A DNA stretch of 64,000 nucleotides from assembly GCF_004011155.1 (NCBI RefSeq), contig NZ_RJWG01000004.1, positions 124,528 to 188,527 on the forward strand. Direction: 5' to 3'. This stretch comes from Clostridium prolinivorans (GTDB lineage: Bacteria > Bacillota > Clostridia > Clostridiales > Clostridiaceae). The stretch's first letter is position 1. Each line of letters starts with the position of its first letter. The notes beneath the pieces were generated by a model that saw only the letters and a list, made by a program, of their open reading frames with translations, ran no database searches and had not been told where the DNA came from. Of this stretch, positions 18,488 to 26,210 are shown in pieces. Made by a program: the position numbers and the translations under genes.

Positions 18488-19287
18488 TTAATTAACCACC
18501 TTCCAATTAATTCTGATACATTTATAAATCTTATAACTATAAAAAATGTACCCCATATAAATAAATATAACATAGATGATATGTTAATTTTATCATCTTT
18601 TTCAAATATATAATCCCCATCAAAACCTCTAAAAATCATAGCATTATATATTCTACCTGCTCTATCAAAGCTTTTAAGCATAATTTGTCCTAAAATAGAA
18701 CCTGAATTTTTTATAGAAATCCCCTTTTTAAAAGATGCTCTTAAATTATAAGCCTTTATAACTTTTCCTACTTCTTCTAATAATACAAAAATATATCTAT
18801 AAATTAGCAAAAATTGAGTTACAAACAATTTAGGTACTTTTAATTTTCTTAAAGCTTTTGCTATATTTTCAATTCTAGTTGTGGATATTAAAAGCAATCC
18901 TGCTGTAACAGTTAAACTACATTTTATAATTAAAGTAATAAAAGATATCCATCCAAATGATATAGATATACCTAATATTGAGATAAATGGTCTTTTGTCA
19001 AATAATGGGTTAAATATACCTATACCTATAATAAATGGAAGCATAATAAAAGTTCTTTTTAAAATTTTTAAAATTGGCATATCTGATAAAATAGAAATGA
19101 CCACAGGATATAAAATATAAGGCAAAAGTCCTGATATATTATATTTATCAAAAGATAACACAGTTATTAAATAAATTATAGTAACAAGTACCTTAGGTAA
19201 AGGATGTACTTTATGAATTATAGTTTTTTGTGAAGATAGTTCATCTAAATATCTAATATTATAAATAGTATTAATTATATTTTCCAT
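18484..19287 (-). CDS. cbiQ: ECF transporter transmembrane protein (cobalt/nickel)
   Basis: 267 residues with several hydrophobic helices (first cluster about residues 30-105). It is the membrane T-component that couples the ATPase to the substrate-binding subunit. The coupling-helix region AYNLRASFKKG and the downstream RIYNAMIFRGFDGDY match the CbiQ family, with RGF-x-G as the second conserved signature. It is six bases after cbiM and overlaps cbiO by four bases. Confidence 0.9.
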   Translation of the reverse strand: MENIINTIYNIRYLDELSSQKTIIHKVHPLPKVLVTIIYLITVLSFDKYNISGLLPYILYPVVISILSDMPILKILKRTFIMLPFIIGIGIFNPLFDKRPFISILGISISFGWISFITLIIKCSLTVTAGLLLISTTRIENIAKALRKLKVPKLFVTQFLLIYRYIFVLLEEVGKVIKAYNLRASFKKGISIKNSGSILGQIMLKSFDRAGRIYNAMIFRGFDGDYIFEKDDKINISSMLYLFIWGTFFIVIRFINVSELIGRWLIK

Positions 19288-19293
19288 AAATAA

Positions 19294-20331
19294 TCATCCT
19301 TTTAATTTTTTTATCATTGTTATGCTTAATCCAACTATAATTATAAATCCCAAAGTAATAAATCCACCTATAATGCCAGATATACTTGTCCCACTATTTG
19401 CGGATAACCATGTGCTTATATCTTTTTTATTATTTTCCTGAACTTTTTCAGAATTCTTAAAATTATAATCAGGTAAAAAAGAAATTTTATTTTGTATTTT
19501 TAAAAGATTTTTAGTAAAATTGCTTTTTGTCTCAATTTCTGCATTTTTTATAACTTTTATAATAGACCATTCAAGTCCATCTGGTTTACTTGAAGCAAAC
19601 TGAGAAAAAATTCCTCCTATTACTACAAAACTAACTGATATTATAATAATAAGTTTTTTCATAGAAAATTTATTTGATGCATTATTTGAATTTTTATTTT
19701 CTATAAGTTCAGGACGAGCCTTCCAAACAAAAACTACTGCAGCTCCTGTTATAATTCCCTCTATAATTCCAATAACAAAATGTATTGGCTGCATTAAAAG
19801 AATAAATGTATAAAAATCAAGTTCTGTTATTCTAGAAAAAAATGTTTCTAAAACTACACTAAAGGCTCCAAGCTGCAAAGCAACTATAGAAGAAATTATA
19901 CAAGATATAAATATTCGTTTTGAAGAATATCCTTTTTTCATTATAGTTTTATATATTAAAGGATACGCTAAAAAACATGTATAAAATCCAAGATTAAATA
20001 CATTAGCTCCAAAGGCAAGAAGTCCTCCATCAGCAAAAAATAAAGCTTGAATTAAAATCAGAGAAGCCATAGTTAAAAAACCAGCATATGGTCCCAGTAA
20101 AATTGCAAGAAGCAATCCACCTCCAATGTGACCACTCGAACCAGTTCCTGGAATAGAAAAATTAATCATTTGAGCAGCAAAAACAAAAGCTCCCATAACT
20201 CCCATTAAAGGTATTTTTTTATCATCTAATTCATTATGTAATTTTTTTATAGAATATGCAATTCCTCCAAATGTAATAGCTGTCATAGTACCGCCAACAG
20301 CTGGTGAAAGCAAAGCATCTGCCATATGCAT
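19294..20331 (-). CDS. cbiM: nickel/cobalt ECF substrate-binding subunit (CbiM with fused C-terminal CbiN/PDGLE-like part)
   Basis: 345 residues, about 120 longer than CbiM alone. The N-terminus MHMADALLS places His at position 2, the metal-binding feature of CbiM/NikM. About six membrane helices follow, with GTGSSGHIGGGLL as a family block. The extra C-terminus starts with another membrane segment, then FASSKPDGLEWSI, a PDGLE-type motif of CbiN/NikN partners, and ends in a last membrane helix. The CbiN function therefore seems fused here, explaining the lack of a separate cbiN. Nickel or cobalt cannot be decided from sequence; no cobalamin riboswitch is visible upstream and no cobalamin genes are nearby. 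Confidence 0.88.
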   Translation of the reverse strand: MHMADALLSPAVGGTMTAITFGGIAYSIKKLHNELDDKKIPLMGVMGAFVFAAQMINFSIPGTGSSGHIGGGLLLAILLGPYAGFLTMASLILIQALFFADGGLLAFGANVFNLGFYTCFLAYPLIYKTIMKKGYSSKRIFISCIISSIVALQLGAFSVVLETFFSRITELDFYTFILLMQPIHFVIGIIEGIITGAAVVFVWKARPELIENKNSNNASNKFSMKKLIIIISVSFVVIGGIFSQFASSKPDGLEWSIIKVIKNAEIETKSNFTKNLLKIQNKISFLPDYNFKNSEKVQENNKKDISTWLSANSGTSISGIIGGFITLGFIIIVGLSITMIKKLKG

Positions 20332-20380
20332 AAACTCACATCCTCATATAAAATTATATTTTTAGATAAAATAATATAAT

Positions 20381-20506
20381 GATTAAACCGCAATAAGCTG
20401 TAAATTAACTTACACTATACAATTTATAGTATTTAAAATTTACTATTTTACCCATATATAGTGTATAATTTTTAATAAAAATATTTTTTATTGAGTAATT
20501 ATATAA
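20381..20506 (+). repeat. dispersed intergenic repeat, copy C
   Basis: Same orientation as copy A. The block CAATAAGCTGTAAATTAA is shared exactly with the reverse complement of copy D, and CACTATACAATTTATAG is shared with copy A. It lies between the GT8 gene and cbiM, in the region that should hold the cbi promoter. Confidence 0.65.
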
Positions 20507-20560
20507 TAAATACATTAACATATTAATTTATATTTAATCAATTTATTTTTTTATTTTATA

Positions 20561-21370
20561 TTAAAAGTTCATTGCTAATTTTTCATAATGCTTATATAAA
20601 GCATGAAATCTTCCACTATAATCTTCATGCCACGGTTTTTTCTTACCACAAAAATGAAGAATTACTGTATTTTTTATAACATAATCCATGTCACACATAC
20701 CATTAGTCATAATTTTATAATAACGATAATATCTAACATCATAATTATATAATTTTTCATCTAAACTTTTTATTTTTTTAGAATACAAAGCATTTAATAT
20801 ATCTTGATCAGGCATAATAAGCTTTGCTTTATTTTTTTCTACAAATTTGTATATTTCGTTTTCATTAATAAATTTTCTTTGAAATTCTAAGTTCATTAAA
20901 AGAACTCCAGAATTATAATAAGCATTAATTTCATAAGGATATAATCTTAACTTATTAATTCCTTTAACTGTAATTTTATCATGATATGCTGCGGCATAAA
21001 GATATTCATTAATATCCATATCATATAATTCTCTAATTGGATTTATAATTAAAATATCTGGATCTAAATATAATACACGATCAATTTCTTTTGGCAAAAA
21101 TTTAAATGCTAAGAGCCTATAATACATTTCTTTTGTATAATGTAAAATAATTGGTGCATCTTCAAAATAGCTATTATCTATATATAATATTTCTAACTGG
21201 CTTCCATTCATTTTTATAAAATTATTTAAATCTTCTAATTCTTCATCTTTAATGCTTGAATGCATTAAGTAAATGGTAAATTTTTCTTTTGGATTGCTTA
21301 AAAAAAGTGATTTAAGCATAACTTTTAAAGGCTTAATATAATTAGAATTTAATGTTACAAGTATATTCAT
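20561..21370 (-). CDS. glycosyltransferase family 8 protein
   Basis: 269 residues. GT8 enzymes are retaining glycosyltransferases that move a sugar from an NDP-sugar to lipid or protein acceptors; bacterial ones often build LPS or glycan surfaces. The metal-binding DxD lies in LYLDPDILIINP. AYYNSGVLLMNLE is a conserved substrate block, and HFCGKKKPWH near the C-terminus is the GT8 HxxGxxKPW motif. The start is ATG at 21370 with GGAG upstream. It stands alone between htpG and cbiM. The acceptor is unknown. Confidence 0.88.
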   Translation of the reverse strand: MNILVTLNSNYIKPLKVMLKSLFLSNPKEKFTIYLMHSSIKDEELEDLNNFIKMNGSQLEILYIDNSYFEDAPIILHYTKEMYYRLLAFKFLPKEIDRVLYLDPDILIINPIRELYDMDINEYLYAAAYHDKITVKGINKLRLYPYEINAYYNSGVLLMNLEFQRKFINENEIYKFVEKNKAKLIMPDQDILNALYSKKIKSLDEKLYNYDVRYYRYYKIMTNGMCDMDYVIKNTVILHFCGKKKPWHEDYSGRFHALYKHYEKLAMNF

Positions 21371-21494
21371 ATAAATACACCACTCCTGCTTCTATAAAAT
21401 TTGAACATCTTTACTAAAATTCCCCAAAACAATTTTATTTATAAAATTATTTTATTTATATATTATATTTTACCTTATATTACTACAAATAGAA

Positions 21495-21525
21495 GCCGCT
21501 TTCAAAAAAATATATTGAAAGCGGC
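21495..21525 (-). terminator. terminator of htpG
   Basis: A 10-bp perfect stem (GCCGCTTTCA / TGAAAGCGGC), GC-rich for this genome, with an 11-base loop. It lies about 30 bases after the htpG stop. The T-rich tail is better on the plus strand than on the minus strand, but no plus-strand gene ends here. Confidence 0.75.
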
Positions 21526-21555
21526 CTTTATTTATTATTTATTCTTTGTTTTTTA

Positions 21556-23436
21556 TTATTTCATTATTTTACAAATATTATTTGTAAACTCCAAAGGATC
21601 ATTTATTGGTAATCCTTCAATAAGAAGAGCTTGATTATATAATAAATTTGTATAAAGTTCAAGTTTATCTTTATCATTTTGAAAAGCTTCTTTCAAGGAT
21701 TTAAACACATCATGATTTACATTTATCTCTAAAATTTTATCTGCTTTTATTTTTTGGTCATTTGGCATAGAATTTAATATTTTTTCCATTTCAATTGATA
21801 TTTCACCTTCATTTGACAAACATACAGGATGATTCTTTAATCTTTTTGAAGCTCTTACATCTTTAACTTTATCACCTAAAATTTCTTTCATTTTATTAAA
21901 TAAATCCTTATTTTCTTCATTTTGATCTTTATTAGAATCTTTATCCTGTTCTGACTCTATTCCTAAATCGCCGCTTGAAACAGATTTAAATTCTTTATCT
22001 TTGTATTGCATTAACATTTTAACTGCAAATTCATCTATATCATCTGTAAAGTATAAAATTTCGTATCCTTTATCTTGTACAAGCTCTGCTTGCGGAAGCT
22101 TTTCAATTCTTTCAATTGATTCTCCTACTGCATAATATATATATTTTTGTTCTTTGGGCATTCTTGATACATACTCATTTAAAGTAACCAACTTCTTTTC
22201 TTTTGATGAGTAAAACATTAATAAATCTTGTAATACATCTCTATTACTTCCAAATTCACTATAAATACCATATTTTAATTGTCTTCCAAAGGACTTATAA
22301 AATTTTTCATATTTATCTCTTTCATTTTTAAGCATATTTTCTAATTCATTTTTAATTTTATTCTTTATGTTTTTAGCAATAAGTTTTAATTGCCTGTCAT
22401 GTTGAAGTATTTCTCTAGATATATTAAGAGATAAATCTTCTGAATCAACTATACCTTTTACAAATCCAAAGTAATCAGGCAATAAATCTGGGCATTTATT
22501 CATAATCATAACACCATTAGAATAAAGCTCTAAACCTTTTTCATATTCTTTAGTATAAAAATCATATGGCATTTTTTCAGGAATATATAAAATAGCATTA
22601 TAATTTACTGCTCCATCAACACTTATATGAATATGTTTTAAAGGTTTATCGAATCCATAATGTTTTTCAGAATAAAAATTATCATAATCTTCTTTAGTAA
22701 GCTCATTTTTATTCTTTCTCCATATTGGAACCATACTATTTATAATTTCTTCTTCTTTGTATTCTTCATATTCATTTTCAGTTCCTTCTTTTAATCTGCT
22801 TTTTGTTATATCCATTTTAATTGGGTATCTTATAAAATCAGAATATTTCTTTATAATAGATTTTAATCTATATTCATCTAAAAATTCATCATAATTTTCA
22901 TCTTCAGTATTTTCTTTTATTTTCATTATTATATCTGTACCAACAGAGTCCTTTTCACACTTTTCAATAGTATATCCTTCTACCCCTTTAGATTCCCATT
23001 TATAAGCTTCATCACTTCCCAAAGCTTTGCTTATAACAGTAACTTTATCAGCAACCATAAATGCAGAATAAAATCCAACACCGAATTGTCCTATTATGTC
23101 ATATCCATCTTTTATTTCATTTTCAGTTTTAAATTTTAATGAACCACTTTTTGCTATAACTCCAAGATTTTCATCTAATTCTTCTTTTGTCATTCCAATA
23201 CCAGTATCTGAAACTTTTAATATTCTGTTTTCTTTATCAGGTATTACTTTAATAAAATAATCTTCCTTATTAAATGTAAGAGAATCATCTTTTAATGTTT
23301 TGTAATAAATCTTATCTATTGCATCACTAGCATTTGAAATAAGTTCTCTTAAAAAAATCTCCTTATTAGTATAAATGGAATTAATCATAAGGTCTAAGAG
23401 TCTTTTAGACTCTGCTTTAAACTGTTTTGTTTCCAT
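21556..23436 (-). CDS. htpG: molecular chaperone HtpG (Hsp90)
   Basis: 626 residues, full length for bacterial Hsp90. The N-terminal GHKL ATPase shows [14 protein letters not shown] (catalytic Glu and Mg-binding Asn), [12 protein letters not shown] and [17 protein letters not shown]. The middle domain contains GVVDSEDL-like [15 protein letters not shown], with the conserved Arg in NISRE. The C-terminal dimerisation region is present, after an acidic linker rich in Asp, Glu and Lys. The start is ATG at 23436. A CIRCE box lies 74 bases upstream, immediately downstream of a strong promoter, so control by the HrcA repressor is expected. Monocistronic, with its own terminator. Confidence 0.97.
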   Translation of the reverse strand: METKQFKAESKRLLDLMINSIYTNKEIFLRELISNASDAIDKIYYKTLKDDSLTFNKEDYFIKVIPDKENRILKVSDTGIGMTKEELDENLGVIAKSGSLKFKTENEIKDGYDIIGQFGVGFYSAFMVADKVTVISKALGSDEAYKWESKGVEGYTIEKCEKDSVGTDIIMKIKENTEDENYDEFLDEYRLKSIIKKYSDFIRYPIKMDITKSRLKEGTENEYEEYKEEEIINSMVPIWRKNKNELTKEDYDNFYSEKHYGFDKPLKHIHISVDGAVNYNAILYIPEKMPYDFYTKEYEKGLELYSNGVMIMNKCPDLLPDYFGFVKGIVDSEDLSLNISREILQHDRQLKLIAKNIKNKIKNELENMLKNERDKYEKFYKSFGRQLKYGIYSEFGSNRDVLQDLLMFYSSKEKKLVTLNEYVSRMPKEQKYIYYAVGESIERIEKLPQAELVQDKGYEILYFTDDIDEFAVKMLMQYKDKEFKSVSSGDLGIESEQDKDSNKDQNEENKDLFNKMKEILGDKVKDVRASKRLKNHPVCLSNEGEISIEMEKILNSMPNDQKIKADKILEINVNHDVFKSLKEAFQNDKDKLELYTNLLYNQALLIEGLPINDPLEFTNNICKIMK

Positions 23437-23509
23437 ATAAACTTCCCCTTTCGTTATTAATCTATTGTATAGGACTATATAACATATTTGTCTATAAAAT
23501 TAAATTTTA

Positions 23510-23536
23510 TTAGCACTCTAATATTTTGAGTGCTAA
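23510..23536. promoter_or_regulatory. CIRCE element (HrcA operator) of htpG
   Basis: TTAGCACTC, nine bases, GAGTGCTAA: an exact CIRCE inverted repeat. It lies just downstream of the predicted -10 and 74 bases before the htpG ATG. HrcA normally controls groE and dnaK through this site. Confidence 0.95.
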
Positions 23537-23547
23537 TCCATAATTTT

Positions 23548-23576
23548 TATATAACACCTTTTAATGTTTAAGTCAA
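23548..23576 (-). promoter_or_regulatory. htpG promoter
   Basis: On the minus strand, -35 TTGACT (23571-23576) and -10 TATATA (23548-23553) have a 17-base spacer. Transcription would start near 23540, directly in front of the CIRCE repeat. Confidence 0.75.
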
Positions 23577-23656
23577 TATATTTATGTAAATTTCATTGTA
23601 AATAACTTTGTGAGAAATAAAAATTTTTCTATACAATCTAAAATTTCATAATTATA

Positions 23657-24481
23657 TTATACAACCTTTTCTTCTTCTGATAAAACTTCATTCATGCTTC
23701 CAGTTCTATATCCTATTAAATCTAAAGTTACATATTTAAATCCTATTTTTTTAAGTTCATTACCTATTTTATCCATTATATCTAAATCAAAAAAACGTGC
23801 TCTGTCTTCTGGAGCAACTTCAATTCTGGCAATTTCATCATGATGTCTTACTCTTAGTTGTTTAAATCCCATATCTATTAAAAATTGCTCTGCTTTTTCA
23901 ACCATACTTAATTTATCAATGGTTATTTCTTTTCCATATGGAAATCTTGAAGAAAGACAGGCGAAAGAAGGTTTATTCCAAGTTGGCAGATTAAGCATCT
24001 TTGATAGCTTTCTAATATCATCTTTAGTAAGTTCTGCTAATTTTAATGGGCTTATTACTCCTTGTTCCTTTGCTGCTTTCATACCTGGTCTAAAATCTCC
24101 AATATCATCAAAATTTGAGCCATCAAATACATGTTTAAGCCCATATTTATCAGCTTCTTTTCTAACTTTGGAAAACAACTCAGTTTTACAAAAATAACAT
24201 CTATTAACAGGATTTTTAGAAAATCCTTCTATATCTAATTCTTCAGATGTTATAATTACATGTTTTGCACCAATTTGTTTTATATATTCTTTTGCTTCGT
24301 TAAATTCTCTTTCAGGATATGATGATGACCTGGCTGTAACAGCTATAATATTATCTTTAAGTACATCATATGCAACCTTTAATAAAAATGTACTATCTAC
24401 ACCACCAGAGTAAGCGATAGCTCCACTTCCTGCCTCTTTAAGTATATCTTTTAATTTTTGAAATTTATCCATTAATTCCAT
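23657..24481 (-). CDS. larE: LarE-like ATP-dependent sulfur transferase
   Basis: 274 residues. LarE adenylates and thiolates pyridinium dicarboxylic acid derivatives while making the nickel-pincer cofactor of lactate racemase and relatives. The PP-loop is YSGGVDSTFLL near the N-terminus. The sulfur-donating region contains NRCYFCKTELF, giving two Cys, and a third lies in PSFACLSSRFPYG. Three Cys at these places fit the iron-sulfur-type LarE rather than the single-Cys sacrificial type; this subtype is inferred. RVRHHDEIARIEV is a family block. Start ATG at 24481 with GGAGG upstream. No larA, larB or larC lies nearby, so the cofactor partners must be elsewhere or the role differs. Confidence 0.85.
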   Translation of the reverse strand: MELMDKFQKLKDILKEAGSGAIAYSGGVDSTFLLKVAYDVLKDNIIAVTARSSSYPEREFNEAKEYIKQIGAKHVIITSEELDIEGFSKNPVNRCYFCKTELFSKVRKEADKYGLKHVFDGSNFDDIGDFRPGMKAAKEQGVISPLKLAELTKDDIRKLSKMLNLPTWNKPSFACLSSRFPYGKEITIDKLSMVEKAEQFLIDMGFKQLRVRHHDEIARIEVAPEDRARFFDLDIMDKIGNELKKIGFKYVTLDLIGYRTGSMNEVLSEEEKVV

Positions 24482-24562
24482 AAATATTTTTACCTCCTAT
24501 ATTAAAAAACTTTTACATTCCAATTATACTATAAATAAAAATATTTGTTTATTTTTTATAGA

Positions 24563-24616
24563 AAAATAGGATATTGCAAAAATTATTTTAAAATAATTTT
24601 TGCAATATCCTATTTT
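24563..24616. terminator. 54-bp perfect palindrome / terminator after the MATE gene
   Basis: Two perfectly complementary 27-base arms with no loop (left arm 24563-24589, right arm 24590-24616; outer ends AAAATAGG and CCTATTTT). It lies two bases after the MATE stop codon. It probably acts as a terminator for the MATE gene on the minus strand. The length and perfection of the stem are unusual. Confidence 0.75.
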
Positions 24617-24618
24617 GA

Positions 24619-26019
24619 TTAACTTATTTTATTTAAGAGAATTCTTTTATTAGTAATTGTATTTACATTTATTTTTACTTCTTTCTTAGGTGATTTTCTT
24701 AAAAGATATATAGAAAGTATGGTTGAAATTGCATCAGAAACAGGATATGCTATCCATACTCCAATTGTACCTAACAGTTCAACAAATATAATAGCTAATG
24801 GTATAAATGCAATCAACTGCCTAAAAATAGATAATAAGAAACTTTTTTGGGCTTCTTTTATTGCTTGATAATAATATATTGCAATATAATATACTCCAGT
24901 TAAAGGAAGTAAGAAAATGCATATTCTTAAAGCTTTCACAGTTGAATATAATATTTCTTTATCTTGTAAGAAAAATCCTATAATTTTAGTTGCAAATAAA
25001 TTAATAATTATAAAAAACACTAAAGAAGTTATAGTTACAATTTCTATTGATAAAGAAACTGTTTTCTTTACTTTATTAAATTTTTTAGCACCAAAATTAT
25101 ATGCTGCAATAGGCTGCATTGCAGAACTAATTCCAATTATAGCAATAAACATAAACATAGAAACTTTAGTTACTATACCAACAATTATTATTGCACTATC
25201 TCCACCAGTAGAATAAAGTAAATTATTTAAAATTACAGCTACAATGGCATCTGAAATTTCAACTATAAAAGTAGAAAAACCAATGGCAATAATTCCTTGA
25301 ATTAAATTCTTATCTAAAGCTTCTTTAATGCATTTTATCGAAAATTTAATTTTAAAATTATTAATTACTTTTCTAAATTTATAAAATACAAATATACAGG
25401 ATATAATTTGAGAAATAACTGTTGCTATTGCAGCACCTTTTACTCCTATTCCCATGTTTACTACCAAAATATAATCTAAAATAATATTTAATATGGCACC
25501 AATTGATGTTGCATAAATTGTCATGTTTGCATTTCCTAAAGAAGTCATAATATTACATAACACCAAAGATAAACATTGAAAAATACTGCCAAACAGAATG
25601 ACTTTTATATATTCATTGGCTAGATAAAAACTTAAGCTGCTAGCTCCTAGTTTATAAAGAAGTGGTTTTTTTATTATGAATATAAATGAAGAAGTAGCTA
25701 TTATGAATGTCAGTGTGATTATAAAAGCACTAACTATAATTTTTCTTATCTCAATTAAATCTTTTTTACCTAAACTTCTTGATACATAAGTTGATGTTCC
25801 TACGGCTATAAGCATTCCTATAGATGTTAAAAATCTTTGAATAGGAAATACAACAGTTAGAGCTGCAATAGCATTAGGTCCGACATATCGGCCAACAAAT
25901 ACAGTATCTACCATGTTATATAATTCAGATACCAATAGAGAAATGATAGCTGGTATAGCAAATTTAAACAGCAATTTTATTATTTTCTCTTTCTCGAAAA
26001 TTTTATCATCGATTCCCAA
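24619..26019 (-). CDS. MATE-family multidrug/cation efflux transporter
   Basis: 466 residues from the TTG at 26017-26019, which has GAGGTGA upstream; the GTG at 26028 is inside that ribosome site. About 12 membrane helices are visible. The first helical region carries PAIISLLVSELYNMVDTVFV and the following VGPNAIAALTVVFP segment, the usual MatE start. A second half begins near GIIAIGFSTFIVEIS, and PIAAYNFGAKKF is the matching motif in half two. MATE proteins export drugs or metabolites using Na+ or H+ gradients. Monocistronic, between larE and the AraC regulator. The substrate is unknown. Confidence 0.9.
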   Translation of the reverse strand: MGIDDKIFEKEKIIKLLFKFAIPAIISLLVSELYNMVDTVFVGRYVGPNAIAALTVVFPIQRFLTSIGMLIAVGTSTYVSRSLGKKDLIEIRKIIVSAFIITLTFIIATSSFIFIIKKPLLYKLGASSLSFYLANEYIKVILFGSIFQCLSLVLCNIMTSLGNANMTIYATSIGAILNIILDYILVVNMGIGVKGAAIATVISQIISCIFVFYKFRKVINNFKIKFSIKCIKEALDKNLIQGIIAIGFSTFIVEISDAIVAVILNNLLYSTGGDSAIIIVGIVTKVSMFMFIAIIGISSAMQPIAAYNFGAKKFNKVKKTVSLSIEIVTITSLVFFIIINLFATKIIGFFLQDKEILYSTVKALRICIFLLPLTGVYYIAIYYYQAIKEAQKSFLLSIFRQLIAFIPLAIIFVELLGTIGVWIAYPVSDAISTILSIYLLRKSPKKEVKINVNTITNKRILLNKIS

Positions 26020-26166
26020 TGCTCTCACCTCAATCTTTAATATAGTATAATTTTAAAATTATAAGTTCCTATAGTCTTATTATATAATTTTAGTAAATTT
26101 ATTACATTCACTTATAAGCTCAATAAAAGGTACATTTAAGCTAATTTATGCAGATATGATTAAAAG

Positions 26167-26210
26167 AAAAAGTACAAAAACACCGTATTTTTAGTATTTT
26201 TGTACTTTTT
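26167..26210 (-). terminator. terminator of the AraC regulator gene
   Basis: A stem pairing AAAAAGTACAAAAA with TTTTTGTACTTTTT around a loop of about 16 bases. It includes the last codons and stop (26191-26193) of the regulator gene. A T-rich tail follows on the minus strand. Confidence 0.7.

Noticed and set aside
20332-20560. Cobalamin or other metal riboswitch before cbiM
   Set aside because: No B12-box or NiCo motif could be found; the region is mostly a dispersed-repeat copy.
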